NCBI GenBank assembly: GCA_964481425.1
Contig: CAYZTM010000021.1
Coordinates: forward strand, 15,455 to 79,454
Reading direction: 5' to 3'
From: MKUN01 sp964481425
GTDB lineage: Bacteria > Bacteroidota > Bacteroidia > Chitinophagales > Chitinophagaceae
DNA length: 64,000 nt
Shown piece by piece: positions 1-9,324 of this stretch; position 1 is the stretch's first letter; every line of letters starts with the position of its first letter. Position numbers and translations under genes: made by a program. The notes below the pieces were generated by a model. That model was not told the origin of the DNA and did no database searches. It saw only the letters and a program-made list of their open reading frames with translations.

Positions 1-1936
1 CGAGGTTCTCCTTGTGTAGTTCATACTGGCTGTCACCCTTGTATTCCCATGCAGCCACGTACATGTACTTATCGTCCTGCCTTAGCGCTTCACCATCCTC
101 AGTCTGGTATTCCTCACGGAAGTGACCGCCACAGCTTTCATTACGCTGCAAGGCGTCCATACACATAAGTTCACCAAGCTCTAGGAAGTCAGCAACGCGT
201 CCTGCCTTATCCAGTTCCGGGTTGAATTCATTTATTTCACCGGGAATGTACACATTGCTCCAGAACTCTTTGCGCAGCGCCTTTATCTCCTCTATAGCTT
301 CTTTCAGCCCTTGTTCATTGCGCGCCATGCCGCATTTGTTCCACATTATCTTACCGAGGCGCTTATGGAAACTCTCTACGCTTTCCTTGCCTTTTATACT
401 CATCAGTCGCTCTATCCTGTCGCGTACTTCTTTTTCAGCAGCCTCAAAAGCAGGATGGTCTGTTGGTATGGCCTTGGTGCGGATATCGTCGGCAAGGTTA
501 TTGCCCAAAGTATATGGCGCTACAAAATAGCCATCGGCAAGACCCTGCATCAATGCAGATGCCCCCAGGCGGTTAGCGCCATGGTCACTGAAGTTGGCCT
601 CACCCAATGCATACAGGCCGGGGATAGTGGTCTGTAACTCATAGTCTACCCAAAGACCACCCATGGTATAGTGCACCGCAGGGTATATACGCATAGGCAC
701 TTTGTATGGGTTCTCACCGGTTATCTTCTCATACATCTCGAAGAGGTTACCATACTTCTCTTTTACTACGCCTTCACCTAACTCACGTATCGTACCTGCA
801 TCAGGGTTATCAATGCCTTGTTTATTAGCTTCTGCCTTGCCATAGCGTTCTATGGCCGAAGAGTAATCAAGATATACTGCCTGCTTACTGGCCCCTACTC
901 CATAGCCTGCATCACAGCGTTCTTTGGCAGCACGGCTGGCCACATCGCGTGGCACCAGGTTACCAAAGGCCGGGTACCTTCTTTCAAGATAATAATCACG
1001 CTCTTCCTCAGGTATATCATTGGCTTTGCGGGTATCACCCTGTTTCTTGGGCACCCATATGCGGCCATCATTACGCAGCGATTCCGACATCAGGGTCAGC
1101 TTCGACTGGTGGTCACCACTCACCGGTATACAGGTGGGGTGTATCTGTGTAAAGCAGGGATTACCGAAATAAGCTCCTTTCTTATGCGCTTTCCAGGCAG
1201 CAGTTACGTTACTGCCCATTGCATTGGTAGAGAGGTAGAATACATTACCATAACCACCGCTGCACAGCAGTACTGCATGGCCGAAGAAGCGTTCCAGTTC
1301 TCCGGTCACGAGGTTGCGGGCAATGATGCCGCGCGCTTTACCGTCAACGATCACCAGTTCCTGCATTTCGTGGCGGCTGTATTGGGTAACATTACCAAGT
1401 GCAACCTGCCGCTCCAGGGCCTGGTAGGCGCCTATCAACAACTGCTGGCCCGTTTGGCCGGCAGCATAAAAAGTACGCTGTACCTGCACACCACCAAAAG
1501 AGCGGTTGCTAAGCAAACCACCATATTCACGGGCAAAGGGCACGCCCTGTGCCACGCATTGGTCTATGATATTGGCGCTCACCTCAGCAAGGCGGTACAC
1601 ATTGCCTTCTCTTGAGCGATAGTCGCCTCCCTTTATCGTATCGTAAAACAGGCGATAGGTACTGTCGCCATCGTTCTGGTAATTCTTTGCAGCATTGATC
1701 CCTCCCTGCGCGGCTATAGAGTGCGCCCTGCGGGGACTATCCTGGAAACAAAAGGTCTTTACCTTATAACCCATTTCGCCCAGCGATGCCGCTGCCGATG
1801 CACCGGCAAGGCCCGTTCCTACCACTATTACATCAAGATGCCTCTTATTGGCCGGGTTCACCAGTTTGCACGTCGATTTGTAGTTTTTCCATTTCGACTC
1901 GAGTGGTCCTGCGGGAGTTTTTGAATTAAGTGTCAT
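1..1936 (-). CDS. sdhA: Succinate dehydrogenase/fumarate reductase flavoprotein subunit (3' end off window)
   Basis: Catalytic FAD subunit of complex II, oxidising succinate to fumarate at the cytoplasmic face of the membrane. My translation from ATG at 1936 reads 645 codons without a stop down to base 1, so only the last residues are likely missing (family about 640-660). Visible: FAD-binding VVGTGLAGASAA near residue 38; the RRAHSIAAQGG segment with the His (residue 72) that covalently binds FAD; and the substrate/cap region HYTMGG followed by GEANFSDHGANRLGASALMQG. It lies 37 bp downstream of sdhC on the same strand; sdhB would be expected beyond the left edge. Bacteroidota-type SdhA; identity very likely. 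Confidence 0.95.
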   Translation of the reverse strand, partial: MTLNSKTPAGPLESKWKNYKSTCKLVNPANKRHLDVIVVGTGLAGASAAASLGEMGYKVKTFCFQDSPRRAHSIAAQGGINAAKNYQNDGDSTYRLFYDTIKGGDYRSREGNVYRLAEVSANIIDQCVAQGVPFAREYGGLLSNRSFGGVQVQRTFYAAGQTGQQLLIGAYQALERQVALGNVTQYSRHEMQELVIVDGKARGIIARNLVTGELERFFGHAVLLCSGGYGNVFYLSTNAMGSNVTAAWKAHKKGAYFGNPCFTQIHPTCIPVSGDHQSKLTLMSESLRNDGRIWVPKKQGDTRKANDIPEEERDYYLERRYPAFGNLVPRDVASRAAKERCDAGYGVGASKQAVYLDYSSAIERYGKAEANKQGIDNPDAGTIRELGEGVVKEKYGNLFEMYEKITGENPYKVPMRIYPAVHYTMGGLWVDYELQTTIPGLYALGEANFSDHGANRLGASALMQGLADGYFVAPYTLGNNLADDIRTKAIPTDHPAFEAAEKEVRDRIERLMSIKGKESVESFHKRLGKIMWNKCGMARNEQGLKEAIEEIKALRKEFWSNVYIPGEINEFNPELDKAGRVADFLELGELMCMDALQRNESCGGHFREEYQTEDGEALRQDDKYMYVAAWEYKGDSQYELHKENL

Positions 1937-1973
1937 ATCGAAAGAACGAATATTATTTAATTAAAACAGGGTA

Positions 1974-2642
1974 TCAGTATATCCAGCCCATATAGAAAGA
2001 TATAGGCATCAGCGCAAAGATGATCGGAACTATTATCGAGAAGGCTACGCCTATCCCTTTTATGATCGCTTTATACCTGTGCGTACCCATGCCCAGGGTC
2101 TGGAAGGCACTGTAAAAGCCGTGCAGCAGGTGCCAGCCCAGCGCTATACAACCCAATATATACACGATCACTACCCAGGTCACCTGGAATTCATCGCGCA
2201 TCATACTGTACAGGTCCAGTTCGCCATCGCCCATGGTCTGCGACAGGCGGTTAGGCCCCCAGAACTTTGAAAGATGAAGAATGAGGAACAATAGCACGAG
2301 TGTGCCTAACAGCGCCATAGAGCGGCTATACCAGCTGCTTGTTTTATTGCCTGCACTCACAGCATACCTGTTGGTACGGCGGGCCCTGTTCTTAGCCCAA
2401 AGCATCAGGCCCTGCACAACATGCAGTATCAGGAACGCGAACAGGCCTATCTCAATAGTGCGTATAACAAAGTTGGTGCCCATAAAATGGGCGGCCTCTT
2501 TGAACCGTTCGCCGCCATCATTGTAAAATATTTGTGCGTTGATGTAACAGTGTACTAACAGGAATACGATAAGAAACAATCCCGTAAGGCTCATTTGTAG
2601 TTTCTTACCAATAGATGTACTGAAAGCGGATTTCCAATTCAT
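1974..2642 (-). CDS. sdhC: Succinate dehydrogenase cytochrome b subunit
   Basis: Membrane anchor of complex II (b558-type single large subunit), passing electrons from SdhB to the quinone. The 222-residue product has about five hydrophobic helices and begins MNWKSAFSTSIGKKLQMSLTGLFL, the usual Bacteroidota SdhC N-terminus; His residues for haem lie in HCYIN, HVVQG, HLSKF and HLLHG. The frame stays open 20 codons upstream, but ATG 2642 fits the family start; no strong ribosome site is visible. It precedes sdhA in an sdhC-sdhA order. Confident. Confidence 0.93.
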   Translation of the reverse strand: MNWKSAFSTSIGKKLQMSLTGLFLIVFLLVHCYINAQIFYNDGGERFKEAAHFMGTNFVIRTIEIGLFAFLILHVVQGLMLWAKNRARRTNRYAVSAGNKTSSWYSRSMALLGTLVLLFLILHLSKFWGPNRLSQTMGDGELDLYSMMRDEFQVTWVVIVYILGCIALGWHLLHGFYSAFQTLGMGTHRYKAIIKGIGVAFSIIVPIIFALMPISFYMGWIY

Positions 2643-2803
2643 ACGTACCGGCGGTATTAAAAAGTAGATGAGATTTGCTAAAAATCCCCGCAAAGATAGC
2701 ACACGAAAAACTAAAACGCCAGTCTTTTGCTATATAATACCTTAAACAGGCCTATTTATTGAAATATATAATTATTTGAAATCAAAAAAACACCCTTGAA
2801 GCA

Positions 2804-3370
2804 TCAGGCATTCAGCAGCTTTATCATTTTGTTATCAACCACCTGGAAGAACAGGTGTGGTTGATAAGTACGCCACTCCGGTACATCTATCAGCTGTATA
2901 TACCGGTCAATATGCGAACGGCGGAAATCATATTGCGTTTGTTCAGGCATATTGATCGCAGCTATCCAGCCGCCGTCATCCCTTATATCCTCATACCATT
3001 CTTCATAGTAATCGGTATCGCTGCTGTGGAAGTTCAGCACATTTTCCGTTATCAAAATAAATTTGTTGATGCCCTTTGGGATCATCTCGTCAATAATAGA
3101 GCGCTTTAGCTGCATGATATCATTTTCCACCGCATCATTCCACTCCCCTATCAATTCTATGATGACGTAGTTGAAATCGTAATCAGCAAAAAGTATTTTT
3201 AGATATAAGGTTCTCGAACCGAACTCATCCCACTGGGGGTGTATGTAATAATTGTATACCGTGTTCGAAAATTCAAATTCACTATACTCCCGCCCGAAGA
3301 ATGGCGAGTTCTCATCTTCCTCAGCTATGTATAAATGCCTCCAGTTATAATATGGTTCTATCTCGTGCAC
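2804..3370 (-). CDS. Hypothetical protein, 188 aa
   Basis: I do not recognise this family. The product is soluble, with no signal peptide or membrane helix, and rich in acidic and aromatic residues (Asp/Glu clusters, many Tyr and Trp). The first codon is GTG at 3370. It lies 31 bp downstream of the rhodanese gene on the same strand and probably closes a four-gene transcription unit that begins with the PASTA protein. The pattern of strand-like hydrophobic stretches suggests a compact alpha/beta domain; nothing supports a function. Confidence 0.7.
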   Translation of the reverse strand: MHEIEPYYNWRHLYIAEEDENSPFFGREYSEFEFSNTVYNYYIHPQWDEFGSRTLYLKILFADYDFNYVIIELIGEWNDAVENDIMQLKRSIIDEMIPKGINKFILITENVLNFHSSDTDYYEEWYEDIRDDGGWIAAINMPEQTQYDFRRSHIDRYIQLIDVPEWRTYQPHLFFQVVDNKMIKLLNA

Positions 3371-3401
3371 AAATTCCTGTTTACCCGTTGACCAATATTT
3401 A

Positions 3402-3713
3402 TTATCCTTTACCTACCATATCCTGCCAGGCAAGTACACCGCCGGTAACGTTCTTTACCTTGGTAAAACCTACTTGCTCCAGCACCATGCAGGCCTGCAT
3501 ACTACGCTTACCTGAGCGGCAATGGATGATGAGCTCTTCATCCTTCAGATCATCGATATCCTCCAGCTGCATCCCCATTATCTTGCCAAGCGGCAGCAGT
3601 TTCGCACCGATGTTGTATTCGGCGTATTCTTCAGGCTCGCGTACATCTATGACGTAAAGTTGCTCCCCTGCATCCAGGCGTTGTTTCAGTTCCTGTACAC
3701 TTATTTCCTGCAT
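3402..3713 (-). CDS. Rhodanese-like domain protein
   Basis: Single-domain rhodanese of 103 residues, expected to carry a persulfide on Cys65 and act in cytoplasmic sulfur transfer. Visible features: the substrate-side motif VIDVREPEEY (residues 21-30), the active-site loop HCRSGKRS with Cys65, and the C-terminal NVTGGVLAWQ typical of the fold. Length is normal for single-domain members (about 100). Only 12 bp separate it from the upstream T9SS cargo gene, so it is likely co-transcribed, although no functional link to that gene is known. The physiological sulfur acceptor cannot be read from sequence. Confidence 0.9.
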   Translation of the reverse strand: MQEISVQELKQRLDAGEQLYVIDVREPEEYAEYNIGAKLLPLGKIMGMQLEDIDDLKDEELIIHCRSGKRSMQACMVLEQVGFTKVKNVTGGVLAWQDMVGKG

Positions 3714-3725
3714 CGTTTCTGTGTT

Positions 3726-5579
3726 TTATTGTTTAATGATCTTTTGTGGTGTTGTGGCTACCCCATCGAACCAAAGACGGGCAAGATATATGCCCGGCCT
3801 CAGGCTTTGCACATCAATACTCCTGCTGCCATTCAGTGTGCCCCCCGCAACCAGTCTGCCCTGCATATCACTCAGTTCATACCGTACCTCTTTTTGCGCA
3901 GTGTAATAGAAGCTAAGCTTGTCGGCAGCCGGGTTGGGGTATGCGGTCCAGCTTTCGGTCTCCGGCTTTCTTTCTTCATCCGCTATACCGGTATTGAACA
4001 CTGTCTGACCAAGCAATGGCCTTATCATTATGGCGCCACCTATAGTAGATGACGTCCATTGGTCCAGTACATTGTAATAAGCATGGTTGCCCGTAGTCCT
4101 GTTTACGTCCAGCCCAAGGTATAGGCTGTCGCTGCCGCTGAATGCGGGCTGGATGGTACCCATATAAAAAGTACCCGCCGGCAGGACAACAGGAGTTGTT
4201 AAGGCATAATTCCAATATTGGTTCACTTCACCATAATGGGGCTGCAACAGGTCCTCCTGGTGCAGCAATACATCTGCCGCAGCGTTATTTATTCCTTGCA
4301 ACTGGCTATAAACAGCGATCGAAAATATCTTGTTCGTGCCCATAGGTACTTGCCTGCCAAAATATATCGCCACTCCACGCAGCGTATCCGGCTGGTTCAG
4401 GTGAAACTCGATAGCTATCTTTCCCGGCAAAGTAGGAAACAGGTTCAGGTAATAGGCCAGTTCTGCAGTACCATCATCATACGCGAGATAGTTATCGAAT
4501 ACCTGGTCTTTTACAATAGTATCATTACCATGCGGCTCTGATGCATTCACCTGTTCGAAGTAGAATTTATTTTCGAATACAACCTTGTTATAATAGCCCG
4601 GCGAGGGGAACGAAGGAGTATAGGTAGGAGAGCTGATATCTTTTATACTGCTTGCGGACACAACACTGCTGCTTACCGGACTGCTGAACAATGGCGTGTT
4701 CGTTTCGGTTTCTGTTGCCGTATAGGCAAGGTTCAGTGTTTGAGATACATTATAATTATTGCGTACGCTGTCATATTGCTGGCTGGCAAGTTCAGCACCC
4801 GCATTGGCCAGGAACTGGCGATAAGGCATCGAGGTGTAATCGTTCAGCATGTTCTGCGGGTCCGTCGTGAAGGCTACATCGCTGATCGCTGTATCATTCA
4901 CATTCCGGTTGGCTGCCATGCGTACATAGTCCAGGTTCCACACCGCATCACTGGTATTGATAGCCGCCTTGTTTACAAATCGGAACCTGAAATCGCTGTA
5001 GAAATAATTACTACCCGTTACGGGTACCATTACCTGCTTAAAAGCTTGCGGCAAACTGCCGGGTATGGTCCAGACCTTATCCCACACGCCGTTATCTCTG
5101 CGGAAGAGAAGCATCAGCGAATCCTCTGCCCTTGGGTAGAAGCCATTACCACCCGGCTGGAAAAAGAAGCTGAGGTAAATACTATCCGATGCCTGGTTAC
5201 TGCTTAAGTCTATGGGTTGAGAGGTCAGGCTGTCCGCATTCACCACATTGTTATTGTTCAGTGTATCGTAAGGGAGTCCATATTGGTTAAGCGCATCGAA
5301 GGTGGCCACGCCACGGGTAATAGGACTAATGCACATCGTATTGTTGATATACACCTCATGGTCACTCCAGTTGGCAGCATCAGGGTAAGGACTGTAACCT
5401 GTGAAATCATCAAAGAAAGGCAAGGACATAGAGGTGGCCTTATGTGCCGGCGCATTGCTCCTGTAGCCATCTTTAAGTACCGGGTTATAATTTACAGGTG
5501 CTGTCATTTCCTGTGCTCTTGCAGTATTTATCACTGCAAAGCAGGCTATTAACAGCCATCCGTATGTTATTCGTTTCAT
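3726..5579 (-). CDS. Secreted protein with type IX secretion (type A) sorting domain
   Basis: 617 residues with an N-terminal signal peptide (MKRITYGWLLIACFAVINTARAQ) and a C-terminal T9SS type A sorting domain of about 70 residues (starting near YPNPAADKLSFYY, ending GIYLARLWFDG...KIIKQ). The cargo passes the inner membrane by Sec and the outer membrane by T9SS, and is usually attached to the surface or released. The body is rich in beta-strand-like Ser/Thr/Asn/Tyr segments and has no enzyme motif I recognise. It starts 17 bp after the PASTA gene and is followed after 12 bp by the rhodanese gene. Function of the passenger is unknown. Confidence 0.88.
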   Translation of the reverse strand: MKRITYGWLLIACFAVINTARAQEMTAPVNYNPVLKDGYRSNAPAHKATSMSLPFFDDFTGYSPYPDAANWSDHEVYINNTMCISPITRGVATFDALNQYGLPYDTLNNNNVVNADSLTSQPIDLSSNQASDSIYLSFFFQPGGNGFYPRAEDSLMLLFRRDNGVWDKVWTIPGSLPQAFKQVMVPVTGSNYFYSDFRFRFVNKAAINTSDAVWNLDYVRMAANRNVNDTAISDVAFTTDPQNMLNDYTSMPYRQFLANAGAELASQQYDSVRNNYNVSQTLNLAYTATETETNTPLFSSPVSSSVVSASSIKDISSPTYTPSFPSPGYYNKVVFENKFYFEQVNASEPHGNDTIVKDQVFDNYLAYDDGTAELAYYLNLFPTLPGKIAIEFHLNQPDTLRGVAIYFGRQVPMGTNKIFSIAVYSQLQGINNAAADVLLHQEDLLQPHYGEVNQYWNYALTTPVVLPAGTFYMGTIQPAFSGSDSLYLGLDVNRTTGNHAYYNVLDQWTSSTIGGAIMIRPLLGQTVFNTGIADEERKPETESWTAYPNPAADKLSFYYTAQKEVRYELSDMQGRLVAGGTLNGSRSIDVQSLRPGIYLARLWFDGVATTPQKIIKQ

Positions 5580-5596
5580 CAGGTATAAAACAGTAT

Positions 5597-6412
5597 TTAG
5601 GGGGTTTTATTGTTTGTTGGTCCGCCCTGGTCCATATCGTCAGCACCGGGACTTTGCATTACGGTTATATCAATGATATCTCCTTCCTTAATGTGATTGG
5701 TAGCTCCCATATCATTTACTGCAGAAGGCGTTTGTCTTGCCACCACTGCTGAAGCTGTATCGCTTATCGTTCCTGAGAATATTGGAGTATATGTCAAGCC
5801 GGAGCCGGCCAACAATGCTGTTGCTTCGGGATAGGGCATACCTACTACGTTGGGCACCTCCAGCAATACATTGCTGAGGCCATCGCCTATTACCAGGCTT
5901 ATCTTACTACCCTGGGGCACCATCTGTCCCGGTCGTATCTCCTGCCCGTTCAGCAGTTGTTTTAGTACCGCCCCCTGTGCTATATCAGGCTGGTAGCTGG
6001 TATCACCCAGCATCAGTTTATTGTTCTTCAACTGCATTTCAGCTATCCGGAACGACAGGTTGATGAGGTTGGGCATAGGGGTAAGCGGTGGGTTCCGCTT
6101 ATTCACAGTTATGAATACCGTCCTGCCACCTTTTACTACCGACCCTACTTCGGGTATCTGCGACAATACCGTAAGTGGTTGCAGCTTGGGATCGTAGGTA
6201 GAGTCGATGGATACATCAAAGCTCAGGCCTTTCAACTGCTTAACAGCCGCTTTCATGTCCTTATGGACAACATCGGGCACCTTTAATTCTTTACCATGGG
6301 CCGTAATATAGCCCAGGCTAACGAAGAAAAGTATATATAACAAGATACTGAGTAGTAGCACAACCAGGAGGTTGAACCAAAACGACCGCCTTACTTCCTC
6401 TTTAATGAACAT
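5597..6412 (-). CDS. PASTA domain membrane protein
   Basis: 271 residues: a short cytoplasmic N-terminus, one membrane helix (about 13-36), then three PASTA repeats outside (about 43-107, 108-178 and 183-251, each opening with VPDVV, MPNLI or VPNVV), ending in a polar tail. PASTA domains bind muropeptides or mediate envelope contacts in kinases and PBPs. Here no kinase or transpeptidase domain is attached, which is the common stand-alone arrangement in Bacteroidota. It is the first gene of a minus-strand unit with a good promoter just upstream. Role in cell-wall sensing is inferred. Confidence 0.88.
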   Translation of the reverse strand: MFIKEEVRRSFWFNLLVVLLLSILLYILFFVSLGYITAHGKELKVPDVVHKDMKAAVKQLKGLSFDVSIDSTYDPKLQPLTVLSQIPEVGSVVKGGRTVFITVNKRNPPLTPMPNLINLSFRIAEMQLKNNKLMLGDTSYQPDIAQGAVLKQLLNGQEIRPGQMVPQGSKISLVIGDGLSNVLLEVPNVVGMPYPEATALLAGSGLTYTPIFSGTISDTASAVVARQTPSAVNDMGATNHIKEGDIIDITVMQSPGADDMDQGGPTNNKTP

Positions 6413-6457
6413 ATGTTAACCGTATCGCAGATACAATATACTAAAATATCCTTTCGC

Positions 6458-6488
6458 CAAAGGTAATGGAAAAACACAGTACCCTAAA
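6458..6488 (-). promoter_or_regulatory. Bacteroidota-type promoter for the PASTA gene
   Basis: On the minus strand a perfect -7 box TACCTTTG (6458-6465) is preceded, after a 19-bp spacer, by TTTA (6485-6488) in the place of the -33 TTTG. Both elements and the spacing fit the known Bacteroidota housekeeping sigma consensus (TTTG, 19-21 bp, TAnnTTTG). The predicted start leaves a leader of roughly 40 nt before ATG 6412. Confidence 0.6.
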
Positions 6489-6587
6489 GCCGCATTATAA
6501 ATAGATTGTGAGCATTTTGTGAAGATTTTCCCGCATTTTTTCATTTTTTTCACCCATCACTTTTTGAATTTAACTTTCTTTGCAGCC

Positions 6588-7148
6588 ATGAAATTCCTGT
6601 TGGTCGGTTTAGGAAACATTGGCCCCGAATACGATGCCACACGGCACAATATCGGCTTCGAGGTGGCCGATACTTTTGTCATAAAACATGGCGGTACTTA
6701 CCGCCTCGACAGGCATGCCCATGTGGCTGAGTGCAAATGGAAAGGCAGGAGCTTTATCGTCATTAAACCCACAACTTATATGAACCTCAGTGGCAAGGCA
6801 TTAAAATACTGGATGGATAAGGAAAAGATACCAATGGAAAATGTATTGGTGATCGTAGATGAGATAGCATTGCCCTTAGGCACACTCCGACTTCGTGGCT
6901 CAGGCAGTGCCGGCGGCCATAATGGGCTGAAGAACATTGAGCTATTATTGCAAACCGACCAGTACCCCCGCCTGCGTTTTGGCATCGGTAACAATTTCGC
7001 CAAAGGACACCAGGTCAATTACGTGCTGGGCCGCTGGACCAAAGATGAGATAGAAGTCATAAAGAACACACTTTTAAAGGCCGTGGAAGTAATAGAAAGC
7101 TGGGCCACGCAGGGCATTGGAAAAACAATGACGCTTTACAATAAATAG
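6588..7148 (+). CDS. pth: Peptidyl-tRNA hydrolase
   Basis: Releases tRNA from peptidyl-tRNA that has dropped off ribosomes. From ATG 6588 the product is 186 residues, the normal bacterial Pth length. Catalytic and substrate residues are in place: Asn10 (LGNIG), catalytic His20 (TRHN), Asn66 (YMNLSG), Asp91 (VDEIALP) and Asn112 (GGHNGLKN). The frame is open 23 codons upstream, but that extension is Phe-rich and runs through the promoter-like region, so 6588 is the real start. It is a single gene divergent from the PASTA unit. Confidence 0.96.
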   Translation: MKFLLVGLGNIGPEYDATRHNIGFEVADTFVIKHGGTYRLDRHAHVAECKWKGRSFIVIKPTTYMNLSGKALKYWMDKEKIPMENVLVIVDEIALPLGTLRLRGSGSAGGHNGLKNIELLLQTDQYPRLRFGIGNNFAKGHQVNYVLGRWTKDEIEVIKNTLLKAVEVIESWATQGIGKTMTLYNK

Positions 7149-7191
7149 CCTGTTCAACAATGCTATTTATTTCTGTCCCAAAAGGTTTCTT

Positions 7192-7539
7192 TTACCGTAA
7201 TGTTATGGCATAATCCGGCGCCCTTTCTGCGCGCTTGGTGGAGATGTTCAGGACTTTAATGTCGCGCATCCATACTTTATCGCCCGGGTGCACCCGGTCA
7301 TAGAACATTGCCAGCTTTTCAAGATCCTCATTATTGTAGTCATAGGTACAGGGCCCTATCACGGCATGGCTGTTGGCAGGATACAGGTACATATCATAGC
7401 TCAGCACCAGGTAACCGGGTTCCATCACGATCAGCCTTTGAGAATTTTCATTATAGCGCACATGGATACTCTTGTTCTGTGCGCCTGCAGAGAATGTAAG
7501 AAAAGCGAAGGCAAAAAGGAACAACGAAAACTGCTTCAT
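7192..7539 (-). CDS. Small secreted hypothetical protein
   Basis: 115 residues with a clear signal peptide (MKQFSLFLFAFAFLTFSAGAQ), so the mature protein of about 94 residues is periplasmic or exported. It contains three Cys-poor strand-like segments and no motif I recognise. It stands alone between convergent pth and the ALDH gene; the downstream ALDH is on the same strand only after it in genome order, not in transcription order. Function unknown. Confidence 0.7.
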   Translation of the reverse strand: MKQFSLFLFAFAFLTFSAGAQNKSIHVRYNENSQRLIVMEPGYLVLSYDMYLYPANSHAVIGPCTYDYNNEDLEKLAMFYDRVHPGDKVWMRDIKVLNISTKRAERAPDYAITLR

Positions 7540-7599
7540 GATACCTTTTTGCCTGCTAATTTAGCCATTTTATCCTTATAGAATGTTAATATCCCGCCA

Positions 7600-9231
7600 T
7601 TACTCCTGGTGGAAAGGATACCTGTAGTTGGTCACAGGCACCAAAGTTTCCTTTATAGTCCTGGCACTCAACCAACGATACAGGTTCAGTATAGAGCCGG
7701 CCTTATCATTAGTACCCGATGCCCGGGCACCTCCGAATGGTTGCTGTCCCACCACTGCACCGGTAGGCTTATCATTGATATAAAAGTTACCGGCACAATT
7801 CACAAGCCTCTTGGTCATCAACTCAGCAGCATATCGGTCTTGTGAGAATATAGCCCCGGTCAATGCATAGGGCGATGTCTTATCCACCACATCCAGCATT
7901 TCCTCCCATTTATCGGCATCGTAAACATGTATGGTCAGTACAGGGCCAAATATCTCTTCACACATCGTAACATAGCCCGGATCGCCGGCCTCTATTATGG
8001 TCGGATCTACAAAATAGCCATGCTGCTTATCATAGCCGCCACCGCAAATGATCTTTGCAGCCCCATTACTGTTCTTTACCCCGTCTATATATGCTGTAAT
8101 GCTGTTAAAAGCCTTCTCATCTATTACCGCGTTGATGAAATTAGTGAAGTCATCCACTATCCCCATCTTCATTGTTTCCACCTCAACGCAAAGTTTCTCC
8201 TTTATTGCATCAGCGAGGTTCGATGGCAGGTAAGCCCTGCTTGCTGCAGAACATTTTTGACCCTGGTATTCGAAAGCGCCACGCGCCAACCCTGCAACCA
8301 CTGCGTCCACATTTGCACTCGGGTGCACGAATACAAAGTCCTTTCCCCCCGTTTCACCTACTATCCTCGGGTACGATTTGTACCTGGCTATATTATCACC
8401 TATGCTCTTCCACATGCTTTGGAACACACCCGTAGAACCGGTGAAATGCACACCGGCAAAATCGCGGTGCTGGTAGCATATTTCACCCAGTTGCGGGCCA
8501 GAAGGATAGATCAGGTTGATAACGCCTGCCGGCAAACCGGCTTCCATCAATATCTCCATGAATACACTCGCGCTGTACACCTGTGTGTTGGCAGGCTTCC
8601 ATACCACTACATTACCGCACATGGCAGGTGCTGTAGGCAGGTTACCACCTATTGCCGAAAAGTTGAAAGGTGTCACAGCAAGTACAAAACCCTCTAAAGG
8701 ACGATACTCCATCCTGTTATGTATGCCTTGTGGTGATAAGGGTTGCTGTTTATATATCTCGCTAAGGAAATGCACATTGAAACGCAGGAAGTCTATCAGT
8801 TCGCAGGCGCTATCTATCTCAGCCTGGTAAGCATTCTTGCTTTGGCCAAGCATTGTTGCTGCATTCATCTTGAAGCGGTACTTGGTAGCCAGCAGTTCAG
8901 CCGCCTTCAGGAAGATGGCAGCCCTGTGCTCCCAGCTCGTCTCTGCCCAGCGCTGGCGTGCAGCCAGTGCCGCATCTATGGCCATATTGATATGCTCCGC
9001 GCCACTTGCATGGAAATGCCCTAAAAGATGCCGGGTCTCATGCGGGGGACGTATCTCCTTCTTATCATTACTGCGCACTTCCTGCCCATTGATGTACATG
9101 GGTATGTCGCGTATCTCATTCTTCAGCTCTGCAATGGCCTTCTGGAGTGCCTTGCGTTCAGGGCTGTTCGGCCCATAGTTCAATACCGGTTCGTTCTTTG
9201 GTTCAGCGAAATGAAAATATCCGTTATGCAT
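7600..9231 (-). CDS. pruA: L-glutamate gamma-semialdehyde (1-pyrroline-5-carboxylate) dehydrogenase
   Basis: NAD-dependent aldehyde dehydrogenase that oxidises glutamate semialdehyde to glutamate in proline catabolism. 543 residues, the length of stand-alone P5C dehydrogenases rather than the fused PutA. Visible: the ALDH nucleotide region VTPFNFSAIGGN, general base Glu293 in VGETGGKDF, catalytic Cys327 in GQKCSAASR, and the IFGPVLTIHVYD and C-terminal PFGGARASGTNDKAG segments. The sequence style (GNLPTAPAMCGNVVVWKPA) is that of the ALDH4 subgroup. No proline dehydrogenase gene is in the window. A perfect -7 box TAAATTTG lies at 9250-9257 on the same strand. Confidence 0.92.
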   Translation of the reverse strand: MHNGYFHFAEPKNEPVLNYGPNSPERKALQKAIAELKNEIRDIPMYINGQEVRSNDKKEIRPPHETRHLLGHFHASGAEHINMAIDAALAARQRWAETSWEHRAAIFLKAAELLATKYRFKMNAATMLGQSKNAYQAEIDSACELIDFLRFNVHFLSEIYKQQPLSPQGIHNRMEYRPLEGFVLAVTPFNFSAIGGNLPTAPAMCGNVVVWKPANTQVYSASVFMEILMEAGLPAGVINLIYPSGPQLGEICYQHRDFAGVHFTGSTGVFQSMWKSIGDNIARYKSYPRIVGETGGKDFVFVHPSANVDAVVAGLARGAFEYQGQKCSAASRAYLPSNLADAIKEKLCVEVETMKMGIVDDFTNFINAVIDEKAFNSITAYIDGVKNSNGAAKIICGGGYDKQHGYFVDPTIIEAGDPGYVTMCEEIFGPVLTIHVYDADKWEEMLDVVDKTSPYALTGAIFSQDRYAAELMTKRLVNCAGNFYINDKPTGAVVGQQPFGGARASGTNDKAGSILNLYRWLSARTIKETLVPVTNYRYPFHQE

Positions 9232-9249
9232 AATTATCTAATTGAGGTG

Positions 9250-9257
9250 CAAATTTA
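9250..9257 (-). promoter_or_regulatory. -7 promoter box TAAATTTG of the P5C dehydrogenase gene
   Basis: Perfect match to TAnnTTTG on the minus strand, 19 bp upstream of the ATG at 9231. The position where the -33 element should lie reads CTTA, which is a weak match, so the call rests mainly on the -7 box and its placement. Confidence 0.45.
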
Positions 9258-9324
9258 ACCCATTGCGGGGAATTATTAAGTGAGTATTGTTACAGAAAGC
9301 CCTGCCCTCTGTCTGGCAGCCGTT

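Noticed and set aside
818..1615. A 265-codon plus-strand frame opposite sdhA
   Set aside because: sdhA motifs are read clearly on the other strand; the frame is only its complement.
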